This document shows positions 9,150-17,468 of a DNA stretch of 64,000 bases, in pieces. Numbering within the stretch: position 1 is the stretch's first letter; each line of letters opens with the position of its first letter. This stretch comes from Floridanema aerugineum (lineage in GTDB: Bacteria; Cyanobacteriota; Cyanobacteriia; Cyanobacteriales; Aerosakkonemataceae): contig NZ_JBHFNQ010000101.1 of the NCBI RefSeq assembly GCF_041929345.1, positions 23,827 through 87,826 of the forward strand, read 5' to 3'. The translations under genes and the position numbers were made by a program. The notes beneath the pieces are model-generated. The model saw only the letters and a program-made list of their open reading frames with translations, was not told the DNA's origin and ran no database searches.

Positions 9150-11483
9150 ATGAGTAATTCTGCTGAGAGCGACACAGAAACATTAAAGGATAGCACTCAA
9201 GAGTTTGAGTCCCTACAATGGGAATTGGCTGTAGCGCGAGAAATCCAAAATTGCCAAACAGAAGCGCAATTGCTGATTAAACTAGGTAGCCTCTATTACT
9301 CCCGAAACAATTACGATCGCTCCTCGGATTACTACCAACAGAGCTTGAACGTAGCAAAAGCGATTCCAGACCGCAGGTTGGAAGCATTATCTCTACTAAG
9401 TCTAGGTTGGGTGTATCAAAGAATAGAAACTAATGATGGCAACTATAAGCAAATGCTGGAATGCCATCATCAGTGTTTAACCATTGCCCAGGAAATTTCA
9501 GATCTGTGGCTGGAAGGGTCAGCTTCAGCTAGCCTGGGACGTACCTATCAGCATTTGGGAGAGCATCATAAAGCCATTGAATATTCGCGCCGTAGTTTAG
9601 CGATCGCACGGAAAATTCATCACCTGACGTTAGAGGTAAATTCCCTCGCCACCTTGAGAAGTGCTTATGATGCTCTAAGTCAGCACGATCGCGCTGAGGC
9701 TTATCAAGCCGACCTCACACCATCTGGAGAATCTGTGTTAGCAGAGTTAGGTATTAAGCCAGATTCTCTAAAATTATCTAAAATTCTGCCTCTGCAACGA
9801 GTCCAATATCGAGCTGCCATTAACTGGCTGACGAAATACCAATCGCCGGCTCAAGCAACTAATCGGGAGAAGGTGAAGAGTTATTTGGAAGCTTTTCACC
9901 ATCTATGTGAAGTAGAAGCTTGGGGAACTGCTAGCAAAATTTTAGCAATTCACCTCAATACTCCTACTAACGAGGAGTTCCACAACCAACTCAAAACTTG
10001 GGGCTACTATTCAGAGCAGATAGCGCTTTACAACAGACTGTTATTTAAAGTGAGTCCAAGTTGGGACACGATTTGTCTAAATGGCTTAGCCAATTCCTAT
10101 AGCGCCCTTGGTAATTATGCTAAGGCTATCGACCTGCAACAACAGCACGTTGAAGTCGCCCGGGCAATCCAAGATGTTCGATCGGAGGGCTATGCTTTGG
10201 GGAATATCGGGCTCAATCACTACTACTTAGGAAATTACGCTCAGGCAATTGAATTCTTGCAGCAAGCTTTGGCCATTCTAGGCGATATTGAGGACAGTCG
10301 CGCTTTTCAGGCATTTCTAGGCAATCTGGGACTTGCTTACTACGGTTTAGGAAACTACATCAAAGCGATTGAGTGCCATCAACAAAGTTTAACCCTCGCT
10401 CAAGCAAATCAAAATCGTCGAGGAGAGGGGGAAGCTTTAGGTAACCTGGGCAATGCCTACATTGCGCTAGGGCAGTTTACTAAAGCGATTGAATACCATC
10501 AACAACATTTGGCGATTGCCCATAAATTGGAGGATCGATACGGAGAAGGGAACGCACTGGGCAATTTAGGAAATGCTTACAATGCTTTGGGAGATGCTGT
10601 CAAAGCGCTTGAATGTTATCAGCGCAGCCTGTCTATTGCTAAGGAAATCGGCGATCGCCGAGGCCAGGGGGTGTCTCTCTGTAGTTTGGGTAGTGCCTAC
10701 TATGCCTTGGGAGATTACCCTCAAGCCATTGAATGCTACGAACAGAGTTTGGGGCTTACCATGCAAATTCAAGACCGTCGTGGCGAAAGTCAAGCACTTA
10801 CTGGTCTAGGGCTGATCTACGACGATCTGGGTGACTATGGCAGAGCGGTTGAATACCACAAACGGGCATTGAAGATTGCCCAGTCAATTCAAAATCGTGG
10901 CAGTGAGGGTAAAATTCTTGGACAGATCGGTACTGCTTACATAGGTCTAGAAAACTACCCAAAAGCAATTGAGTGCCACCAGCTGAGTTTGGAAATCGCC
11001 TGGGAGCTTAAAGACCGGGATGAAGAAAGAATTGCGCTAGGGAATTTGGGTAATATAGCCTTTTGTGTGGGGGAATATGGGCAGGCAGCCAACTTCTACA
11101 AATTAAGCTTAGATCTTTCACGGGAACTGCAAAACCAGCGTGGGGAAGCCACTATGTTAGGTAACTTAGGGACGGTACTCTTACAACTTGAGCGATATGC
11201 AGATGCGCTGGAACATTTGCAGGTAGCCTTAGAGATTAGCAGAAAAATTGGCTTGCGGTCTAATGAGGCGATGGTACTTAGGAGTCTAGCAGAGTTGCAT
11301 CAGAAGTTGGAACAACCAGCACAGGCAAGAGAGTATTGTGACCAGGCTTTGGCGATCGCTACCAAATTAGGCATTCCGCTGAGCCAAGATTGCCACGAAC
11401 TTAGGGCTAAACTGAGGATATATGAAAAGCAGATGCTGGTTGAGGAGGAACACAACTTACCAGCACAAGATTTGACAAACTGA
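9150..11483 (+). CDS. TPR protein with internal shared domain (777 aa)
   Basis: This protein has three parts. Residues about 30-180 are four TPRs. Residues about 190-300 are the domain shared with three neighbours (VQYRAAINWLTKY, LEAFHHLCEVEAW, HNQLKTWGYYSEQIALY). Residues about 305-760 are some eleven TPRs ending in LGIPLSQDCHEL. The arrangement looks like a TPR block added in front of a gene built like the 670-residue paralogue. No enzymatic motif, membrane segment or signal peptide is present. It is followed after ten bases by another paralogue, so the two are probably one transcript. Function: protein-interaction scaffold by family, target unknown. Confidence 0.88.
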   Translation: MSNSAESDTETLKDSTQEFESLQWELAVAREIQNCQTEAQLLIKLGSLYYSRNNYDRSSDYYQQSLNVAKAIPDRRLEALSLLSLGWVYQRIETNDGNYKQMLECHHQCLTIAQEISDLWLEGSASASLGRTYQHLGEHHKAIEYSRRSLAIARKIHHLTLEVNSLATLRSAYDALSQHDRAEAYQADLTPSGESVLAELGIKPDSLKLSKILPLQRVQYRAAINWLTKYQSPAQATNREKVKSYLEAFHHLCEVEAWGTASKILAIHLNTPTNEEFHNQLKTWGYYSEQIALYNRLLFKVSPSWDTICLNGLANSYSALGNYAKAIDLQQQHVEVARAIQDVRSEGYALGNIGLNHYYLGNYAQAIEFLQQALAILGDIEDSRAFQAFLGNLGLAYYGLGNYIKAIECHQQSLTLAQANQNRRGEGEALGNLGNAYIALGQFTKAIEYHQQHLAIAHKLEDRYGEGNALGNLGNAYNALGDAVKALECYQRSLSIAKEIGDRRGQGVSLCSLGSAYYALGDYPQAIECYEQSLGLTMQIQDRRGESQALTGLGLIYDDLGDYGRAVEYHKRALKIAQSIQNRGSEGKILGQIGTAYIGLENYPKAIECHQLSLEIAWELKDRDEERIALGNLGNIAFCVGEYGQAANFYKLSLDLSRELQNQRGEATMLGNLGTVLLQLERYADALEHLQVALEISRKIGLRSNEAMVLRSLAELHQKLEQPAQAREYCDQALAIATKLGIPLSQDCHELRAKLRIYEKQMLVEEEHNLPAQDLTN

Positions 11484-11493
11484 CGCAGATCGC

Positions 11494-13071
11494 ATGACGA
11501 ATGACATTGCCGAATTAGATACAAATCCTCAATCTCGATCCCTTACTCAGGAATTTGGCTTAACGGCTGATGGCAAACAACTACTGGCTGAGGTTGAAGC
11601 TAGTTTGGCAGCACAGGATAGTACTAAGATTCGTCCTTGGGAACGTGCTCACTATAGAGCGGTAAAAAACTGGCTTCACAAGTACAAGCCACCCATAGCT
11701 GCTTCAAATTTAGAAAAAGTTCGCGGATATTTGGAAGCGTCGTACCATCTGTGTGAAGTAGATGCACAAGAACAAGCTAATAAAATCATTGGAATACGTC
11801 TTAACAGTATTCCCAATCAAGAGTTGCATTCGCAACTTGCTGTTTGGGGCTACTATAGAGAACAAATTTATCTCTATAATAGGCTTTTAAGCCAAGCAGA
11901 TCCTCGTGTAAAGCTTGTTTATTTGACAGGGTTGGGTAACGCTTATATTTTTCTGGGCAACTACGATATAGCAATTAATTATCATTTACAAAATCTAACT
12001 GAGGCACGGAACATCAGTGATAGAGAAGCTGAAGCCACTGTATTAATTAGTCTTGCTGCTACTTATATTTTTATGGGTAAGTACTCAGAAGTAATTACCT
12101 ATACTCAGCAGTCTTTGAAAATTGCACAAGCAATTGGAAACGTAAAATTAGCAGGCGATTGTCTATGTAATTTAGGAATAGCACAGTATTATTTGAGCAA
12201 TTACTTAAAAGCAATTGAATATCATGGTCGAGACCTAATTGTTGCCCAAAACAATGGCGACATTGAAACAGAAAATAGAGCAATGGGCAATCTAGGAATT
12301 TGTTACTTTTGTATAGGGAAATATGCCAAAGCTACTGAATATTTTAAAAAAGCTTTAATAATTTCGCGTAAAATTGGTAACCCCAAATTAGAATCTGCGG
12401 CGCTGGGTAATTTAGGTTGTATTTATAACGAACTATGCAATTACTCCGAAGCCATTAAATTTTACGAAAAACAGTTACAAATTACACAAAAAATCGGTGA
12501 TCGTGCTGGTGAGGGAATAGCACTAGGCAATTTAGGAACTGTTTATGATTGTTTAGGAAATCATTGTCAAGCTATTGAATATCAACAGCGACGGCTAGCA
12601 ATTACACGAGAAATCGGCGATCGTAATGGAGAAGGAAAAGCACTTGGAAATCTGGGAATCTCTTATTATTGCTTAGGTGACTACCCGCAAGCAATTGAGT
12701 TTTATCAACAACGGTTAAAAATTGCACTAGAGATTGGAGATATTGCTGGGCAAGGAATCGTTTTATATAATTTAGGAGAAAGTTTAGCTAAACTTAAGCG
12801 GTATTCAGAAGCACTGGAGTGTTTGCGGAAATCTCTCGATATTTTTAAGGCTATTGGTGGGCATTTCAAGGAAATTCAAATCTTGCGAATATTGGCGAAA
12901 ATATACCAGGGCTCAGGTCATTACTTTATGGCTTTTAAATATTATATTTTCATGGCATTGAAAAAAACTACCCAGCAATTGCCAGGTAGCTTTTCTCTTA
13001 TTTCTGAGCCCAAGAATCACAAATCAAACTTTCTGCGCTCTCCCCCTCATCCACCGGAATACAATGGATAA
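11494..13071 (+). CDS. TPR protein with shared N-terminal domain, 3' end replaced (525 aa)
   Basis: Residues about 30-140 carry the shared domain (AHYRAVKNWLHKY, LEASYHLCEVDA, HSQLAVWGYYREQIYLY), followed by about nine TPRs. The last TPR breaks off near residue 488. The remaining ~37 residues are read from the terminator and the antisense of the convergent polymerase gene, overlapping its last 74 bases. The paralogues end in LGIPLxQDC, which is missing here. The C terminus therefore probably marks a junction between the TPR block and the replication module. The main body should still fold as a TPR scaffold. Confidence 0.82.
   Translation: MTNDIAELDTNPQSRSLTQEFGLTADGKQLLAEVEASLAAQDSTKIRPWERAHYRAVKNWLHKYKPPIAASNLEKVRGYLEASYHLCEVDAQEQANKIIGIRLNSIPNQELHSQLAVWGYYREQIYLYNRLLSQADPRVKLVYLTGLGNAYIFLGNYDIAINYHLQNLTEARNISDREAEATVLISLAATYIFMGKYSEVITYTQQSLKIAQAIGNVKLAGDCLCNLGIAQYYLSNYLKAIEYHGRDLIVAQNNGDIETENRAMGNLGICYFCIGKYAKATEYFKKALIISRKIGNPKLESAALGNLGCIYNELCNYSEAIKFYEKQLQITQKIGDRAGEGIALGNLGTVYDCLGNHCQAIEYQQRRLAITREIGDRNGEGKALGNLGISYYCLGDYPQAIEFYQQRLKIALEIGDIAGQGIVLYNLGESLAKLKRYSEALECLRKSLDIFKAIGGHFKEIQILRILAKIYQGSGHYFMAFKYYIFMALKKTTQQLPGSFSLISEPKNHKSNFLRSPPHPPEYNG
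12961..12991 (-). terminator. Rho-independent terminator of the family A polymerase gene
   Basis: Read on the minus strand just after the polymerase stop, AGCTACC and GGTAGTT form a stem around a 12-base loop that can itself pair (GCAATTGC). Seven T residues follow. This is the classical layout of an intrinsic terminator and it lies inside the 3' tail of the opposing TPR gene. Confidence 0.7.
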
Positions 13072-15070
13072 ATTGCCTCATACTCTGGCGCATCGAACTC
13101 TGAATAATAGTAGCGACCTCAAGACTATAATCGGAATTGGCGATCGCATCCACCTCATCATGAGCCATATTACCAAGATGCGCCCCATATTCAGGATGAC
13201 AATCTAAGCGCTCGATGATCTCACCCAAAGCCATCTTCATAATATCAGCCTCTGCCATCGTCCAGAAAGCTGCCGTCGCATCCGGGCCCTTGACAGAAAC
13301 ACACTTGTTTTCCCCAAACTCTTGGGGATACAAAGGAAGAAACACCCCACGTCCAGTCAGACAACGCACATAACCCAATCCAAACTTAGTCCGCCCCAAA
13401 ATTTCCTCAATCCCCAACACTGACGGCAAAGTGCAATTAGCCTCTTTGATAATCTTATGACAAAAAGCAGCCACACCAGCATAAGTTTTCTTCCAACCAG
13501 ATTGACTCGACTGCGCCTCTTTATCAGTTAAACTAATCCCACTACCAGTCCTAATAGTTTTCTGAAGCGTCTTAAAACCCTGCAAATTCATCGACCCATA
13601 ATGCACGTTTTTACTAACAGCCCGCAACATCGCAGCCGTCTGATGATTAGCATGAGATTTATCCTTAACCCAAATACGAATATTATCCTCAGTCCAATCA
13701 TCACCAAGACCTTGAATAAATGCGATCGCAGAAGCAATCGAACAAAAGATTTCCTGACTCTCTGAATTTAACCGCTCAATTAATTGACTATCAAAAGATG
13801 CCTCACAAGCAATGCGAGTATGCGCTTTAGAAAGGTCAGAAACAATTAAGCTAGTACCAGGATGTGCCACAAAAACCGTTCTAATCGCAGGCAAATTATA
13901 AGCTTGTAATTCATCAGGAAAATTACTCGGATTCGGGGGATTTTGCAAATTAGGATGTTGGCTGCTACTGCGTCCAAAAGCTGCCCGATTAATTTGGGTA
14001 TAATGAGAACGCACATACCCATCGCGCAACGATTCCTTGAGATTAATCAAATAATCCAGATAAGTCTTAGTAGTCTTAATCACCGAAATTAACCTAACTT
14101 CTGGAATATCCCAATACTTACTCAAAGAATCAGCATTCACTTGCGTTAATTTCAACTTAAATTTCTGATTAATTAACTTCGGTAATTCCTTAGTTGAATA
14201 GAGATAAGGAATCGCTTCAGGAAAAGTAGAACCCAACTTATTCACCAAATCCTGATAAGCCGTTTCATACTGCAAAGTAACATTATTCAACGCCGCCTCA
14301 TTTACAGGCATTCCATAATAAGCCATCTGTGCAAGAGCAGGTGACGCACTACACTCAGCCATATAGGAATTCCAAACACCAATTTCCTTCAATAAAGGCT
14401 CAAGTCGGTCATGTATTTGCAGAACTACTTCAGCATCTAAACCAGCATAATTAAGTTGATTATTACTTAGCTCTCCACCCCCCTTATCTCCCCATCCCCA
14501 TTCAGATTTCTGTTGGGTTTTATCTATTTCAATGCCAAGACGCAGACAAACCGAAGCCAAAGAATGCGCCTTATTGTTAACTTTATCCAGCCAAGGATCT
14601 AAACCAGCCCAGTATACCTGACTCATCAACTTAGTATCGCGGACACAGCGAATTTTATATCCATAGTTCACCAACATCCATTGTTGTTCAAAATCCAAAG
14701 AATGACCCACAACTTCCACAGTTGGATTGGCTAATCGTTCTGCCAAAGTTTCCCAAAATCCCAGATGATGAAGCTGTCGCTCTGTTTGGACTCTTTGTTC
14801 ATTAGCGAAACCTAAATCGATCAATAGCACCCATATCTTACTATCTATAGTAAAAGCTAAAGAAATCAGGCGAATTTCTCCAGTATTGGGGTCAAGAGCG
14901 CTATCAGGTTCTCCAGAATTACCAAAAGTTTCTAAATCAAACCCAAATCTTTTAGCTTGCTTCCACTCTCGTAAAAGCTCAGGAAAAAGGGGATTATCTA
15001 GCAGAACTATATTAGATTTAAGGGACTCTTCCCGTTGCAAAAATAGAGTATATTGAAAGTATTGTGGCAT
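12998..15070 (-). CDS. Family A DNA polymerase with 3'-5' exonuclease (690 aa)
   Basis: Template-directed DNA polymerase of the Pol I family, plasmid or phage type, lacking the 5'-3' exonuclease. Residues about 40-225 are a DEDD proofreading domain: FDLET (Exo I), HSLDF (Exo II) and YAGLD (Exo III) are all kept. Residues about 250-680 are the polymerase. Motif B is RAVSKNVHYG, with Arg, Lys and a T7-like Tyr in place of Phe. Motif C is AHDEVD. Motif A reads SDLSKAHTR where most relatives have DYSQIELR: the catalytic Asp stays but the Glu steric-gate position is not conserved. It heads a minus-strand cluster with DnaX and a beta clamp, so it probably replicates or repairs a mobile replicon. 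The ATG start was chosen at MPQYF. Confidence 0.88.
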   Translation of the reverse strand: MPQYFQYTLFLQREESLKSNIVLLDNPLFPELLREWKQAKRFGFDLETFGNSGEPDSALDPNTGEIRLISLAFTIDSKIWVLLIDLGFANEQRVQTERQLHHLGFWETLAERLANPTVEVVGHSLDFEQQWMLVNYGYKIRCVRDTKLMSQVYWAGLDPWLDKVNNKAHSLASVCLRLGIEIDKTQQKSEWGWGDKGGGELSNNQLNYAGLDAEVVLQIHDRLEPLLKEIGVWNSYMAECSASPALAQMAYYGMPVNEAALNNVTLQYETAYQDLVNKLGSTFPEAIPYLYSTKELPKLINQKFKLKLTQVNADSLSKYWDIPEVRLISVIKTTKTYLDYLINLKESLRDGYVRSHYTQINRAAFGRSSSQHPNLQNPPNPSNFPDELQAYNLPAIRTVFVAHPGTSLIVSDLSKAHTRIACEASFDSQLIERLNSESQEIFCSIASAIAFIQGLGDDWTEDNIRIWVKDKSHANHQTAAMLRAVSKNVHYGSMNLQGFKTLQKTIRTGSGISLTDKEAQSSQSGWKKTYAGVAAFCHKIIKEANCTLPSVLGIEEILGRTKFGLGYVRCLTGRGVFLPLYPQEFGENKCVSVKGPDATAAFWTMAEADIMKMALGEIIERLDCHPEYGAHLGNMAHDEVDAIANSDYSLEVATIIQSSMRQSMRQFIHCIPVDEGESAESLICDSWAQK

Positions 15071-15172
15071 AGGAACACCTAGCTAGTTTCGGCAATCAAT
15101 GATCAAACCAAACCCCTAGTTATTATCTTAGCTGATTTCTCAAAGTAATTGAGATTAGTATGGGACAAGGAT

Positions 15173-15205
15173 ATTGAGGAAATATCAAATAAATATTTCC
15201 TCAAT
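15173..15205. repeat. 13-bp perfect hairpin downstream of dnaX
   Basis: ATTGAGGAAATAT pairs perfectly with ATATTTCCTCAAT across a 7-base loop, 13 bases beyond the dnaX stop. No T-run follows on the minus strand, so it may act as an RNA-end stabiliser or a weak terminator rather than a classical intrinsic terminator. Confidence 0.5.
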
Positions 15206-15217
15206 CAAAAAAAGTAT

Positions 15218-16609
15218 TTAGTTCGACACAGAAACTTTAATGGGTCTAGAAGTAACAGAACTAAAGGCAGATTCTAACGCAGTAATTTGGCTATCAACTC
15301 TTTGTTTCAAAGCAGCACTTTTGACAAATACAGTAGCAGTGTCCTCAGAGAAATTTGTCAATGAACCATGTTGAGAAAGCAACACTTTGAGCGACGGAGG
15401 AACTTTGGCTAGCACAGTTTGCCAAATATTATTATGAGGAACAACAGCAGAAGTTGGTAATGCTATGGGTGATGTTGTAGATGTGGGTATATCATGAAGC
15501 ACATCATGGTTGTGACTCTGCATAGTACCAGAGAGTAATCCCAAAATAGCAACTTCCAACCAGAGCCAAGATTGGTTAGAAAATTTAATTTGAGCTTCAC
15601 AAGTTCGCAGATGTTGTTGAGCAGCTAAAATGGTATGGCGACCCAAAAAACTAGCCAATTCTTTGCATTGTTCTGGACTGACTTCTAATAACGAAAAATT
15701 GAGTTGGTTATCGGAAACCGTCAGGACAATCAGCATTTTGGTGTAGAATTCAATTAGATTCTGAAGTACCACCAATGGCTCTTTACCAGAATTGAGAAGG
15801 GAGCGGATTATATTAATAGTATCCAATTCTTTATCAGATGCGATCGCACTCACCAACTCCATTAATTCTTGCTCCGGTACAGCGCCCACCAACTCCCACA
15901 CTTCTTGGGTTGTAATCGACTTGTCTAACAAACTAAGTTGCGACAACAAAAAAAGTGCATCTCGTAATCCTCCTGTAGCTAATTGTGCCACTAAATCAAT
16001 AGCAACTTCATCAATTATTATTCCCTCAACTTCAGCAATGGTTTTCAAATGTTCCACCATTGCATCTAAATTAATGCGTTGAAAATTGTAGCGTTGACAG
16101 CGAGAAATGATAGTATTAGGTAACTTTTGAGGTTCCGTAGTACAGAGGATAAACACCACGTTGGGCGGGGGTTCCTCAAGAGTTTTCAAAAGAGCCTGAG
16201 TCGCTGCACTACTTAATCCATGAGCTTCATCGATCGCATAAACTTTATAGCGACCCTGCACAGGAGTCAAGTGCGCCCCGGTACAAATTTCCCGAATCTG
16301 GTCAACCCCATTATTACTTGCAGCATCAAGTTCTAGCACATCAATGGCAGCACCATTGGCAATATCTCGACAAGAGGAACAACAACCGCAAGGAGAAGCT
16401 GTGGGGCTATCAGTTTCCAAACAATTGAGCGATTTAGCTAAAATCCGAGCAGAAGAGGTCTTACCAGTCCCTCTTGGCCCAGTAAACAGATAGGCACTGG
16501 CAATGCGACTTGAGTTGATAGCATTGGTCAGGGCAGTTGCGATCGGATTTTGACCCACTAAATCGGCTAAAATTTGTGGGCGATACTTTTGATGGAATGG
16601 TTGATACAT
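15218..16609 (-). CDS. dnaX: DNA polymerase III gamma/tau-type subunit
   Basis: Clamp-loader ATPase that opens the sliding clamp and places it on primed DNA. Seen: HQKYRPQ near the start, Walker A GPRGTGKT at residues 44-51, a zinc-knuckle-like cysteine cluster around residues 60-80, Walker B AIDEAH, and the SRC arginine-finger motif (ISRCQRY). The AAA+ core is followed by a collar domain and a C-terminal region of about 110 residues, so the product is short like a gamma form and lacks a long tau tail. I chose the ATG two codons inside the longer TTG frame. It lies between a family A polymerase and, upstream, a beta clamp gene, so this replicon carries its own clamp and loader subunit. It is likely a paralogue of the chromosomal copy. 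Confidence 0.9.
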   Translation of the reverse strand: MYQPFHQKYRPQILADLVGQNPIATALTNAINSSRIASAYLFTGPRGTGKTSSARILAKSLNCLETDSPTASPCGCCSSCRDIANGAAIDVLELDAASNNGVDQIREICTGAHLTPVQGRYKVYAIDEAHGLSSAATQALLKTLEEPPPNVVFILCTTEPQKLPNTIISRCQRYNFQRINLDAMVEHLKTIAEVEGIIIDEVAIDLVAQLATGGLRDALFLLSQLSLLDKSITTQEVWELVGAVPEQELMELVSAIASDKELDTINIIRSLLNSGKEPLVVLQNLIEFYTKMLIVLTVSDNQLNFSLLEVSPEQCKELASFLGRHTILAAQQHLRTCEAQIKFSNQSWLWLEVAILGLLSGTMQSHNHDVLHDIPTSTTSPIALPTSAVVPHNNIWQTVLAKVPPSLKVLLSQHGSLTNFSEDTATVFVKSAALKQRVDSQITALESAFSSVTSRPIKVSVSN

Positions 16610-16690
16610 AAACAATTCAAAATTCTCTCATTCAAAATGCAAAATTAAGGGTTAAGAGTCGGGCTATGGTTTGTAGATTGGGTAGAGTAA

Positions 16691-16969
16691 TTAAGGCTCG
16701 TTGAAATGAGTTGGCAAATTTTTCAAATATTTGGATTTGAGCTTTCCATCCTTCCAATAGCGCAAATAAGGATAAGGGCCATATTCTTTACCCTGCTTCT
16801 TATTGGGTATCATTTTCCACTCAATCCTCCCCCTCCTCTCGCCTGGGATTGGCTGATTTGACCGCTCAGTTGCTTCCAACAACCCACCGATGATAGCGTG
16901 CAACTTCTCCAAATCCGGGCGAGATAGTTGTAAAGCTGCATCCAGCACTCTTTCTAAGTCACTGTCCAT
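16691..16969 (-). CDS. Small conserved protein downstream of the iteron-like array (92 aa)
   Basis: I do not recognise a named family with certainty. The N-terminal half is helical. The C-terminal half is basic and aromatic (EYGPYPYLRYWKDGKLKSKYL), resembling short cyanobacterial proteins of unknown function with a 'YxYxRYxxxGKxxSxYxG' stretch. Such a basic segment could contact nucleic acid. Its start codon lies only eight bases from the edge of the ~140-bp repeat array, so the array is its 5' region and its product is a candidate repeat-binding initiator or repressor. That role is inferred from position only. It is followed by dnaX. Confidence 0.65.
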   Translation of the reverse strand: MDSDLERVLDAALQLSRPDLEKLHAIIGGLLEATERSNQPIPGERRGRIEWKMIPNKKQGKEYGPYPYLRYWKDGKLKSKYLKNLPTHFNEP

Positions 16970-16976
16970 AGCTTTT

Positions 16977-17426
16977 TAGGGTATATTTTTCCCAAAACAT
17001 ACCCTAAATTTAGGGTACACAATCCAGTTTTTGTACCCTAAAAAACTTGTGACAATCAGCGAAAACTTGATGTATACCTTATACAGCGATGGTTTGAGCG
17101 CATCGCGCCTGAGCTTTTAGGGTATATTTTTCCCAAAACATACCCTAAATTTAGGGTAGACAATCCAGTTTTATACCCTAAAAAACTTGTAGCAGTCAAC
17201 GAAAACCCACTATATACCTTATACAGCAATGGTTTGAGTACATCGCGTTTAAGCTTTTAGGGTACATAGGCCCAAAACGTACCCTAAATTTAGGGTACAA
17301 GATCAAGTTTTTGTACCCTAAAAACTCCTGACAGCCTGGAAAAACTTGCTACATACCTTATGGGGCAATGGTTTTAGCTTATTGCCTATACCTTTTTAGG
17401 GTATATTTGCTGGAAAATATACCCTA
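16977..17426. repeat. Iteron-like tandem array: three ~140-bp units plus a partial unit
   Basis: The heptamer TAGGGTA or its complement TACCCTA occurs 14 times. In unit 1 the heptamers start at 16977, 17000, 17011 and 17034. Units 2 and 3 repeat this from 17118 and 17258 (periods 141 and 140), and a half unit starts at 17397. Within units the spacings are 22-23 and 11 bases, that is two helical turns and one, so all sites face one side of the helix. Each spacer also repeats a TATACCTTATAC..ATGGTTTGAG segment with flanking GCGATG/CATCGC arms in unit 1. It fills the gap between dnaN and the 92-residue gene. This is the layout of a plasmid origin or a multi-site operator; I infer either role. 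Confidence 0.85.
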
Positions 17427-17468
17427 AAAAGCTTAACAACCAGCTGTTTTAAGTAAAAAACCTTTGCT

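Noticed and set aside
16977..17426. CRISPR array
   Set aside because: Units are ~140 bases, the short motifs alternate in orientation and the spacers repeat too. There are no unique spacers and no cas genes.
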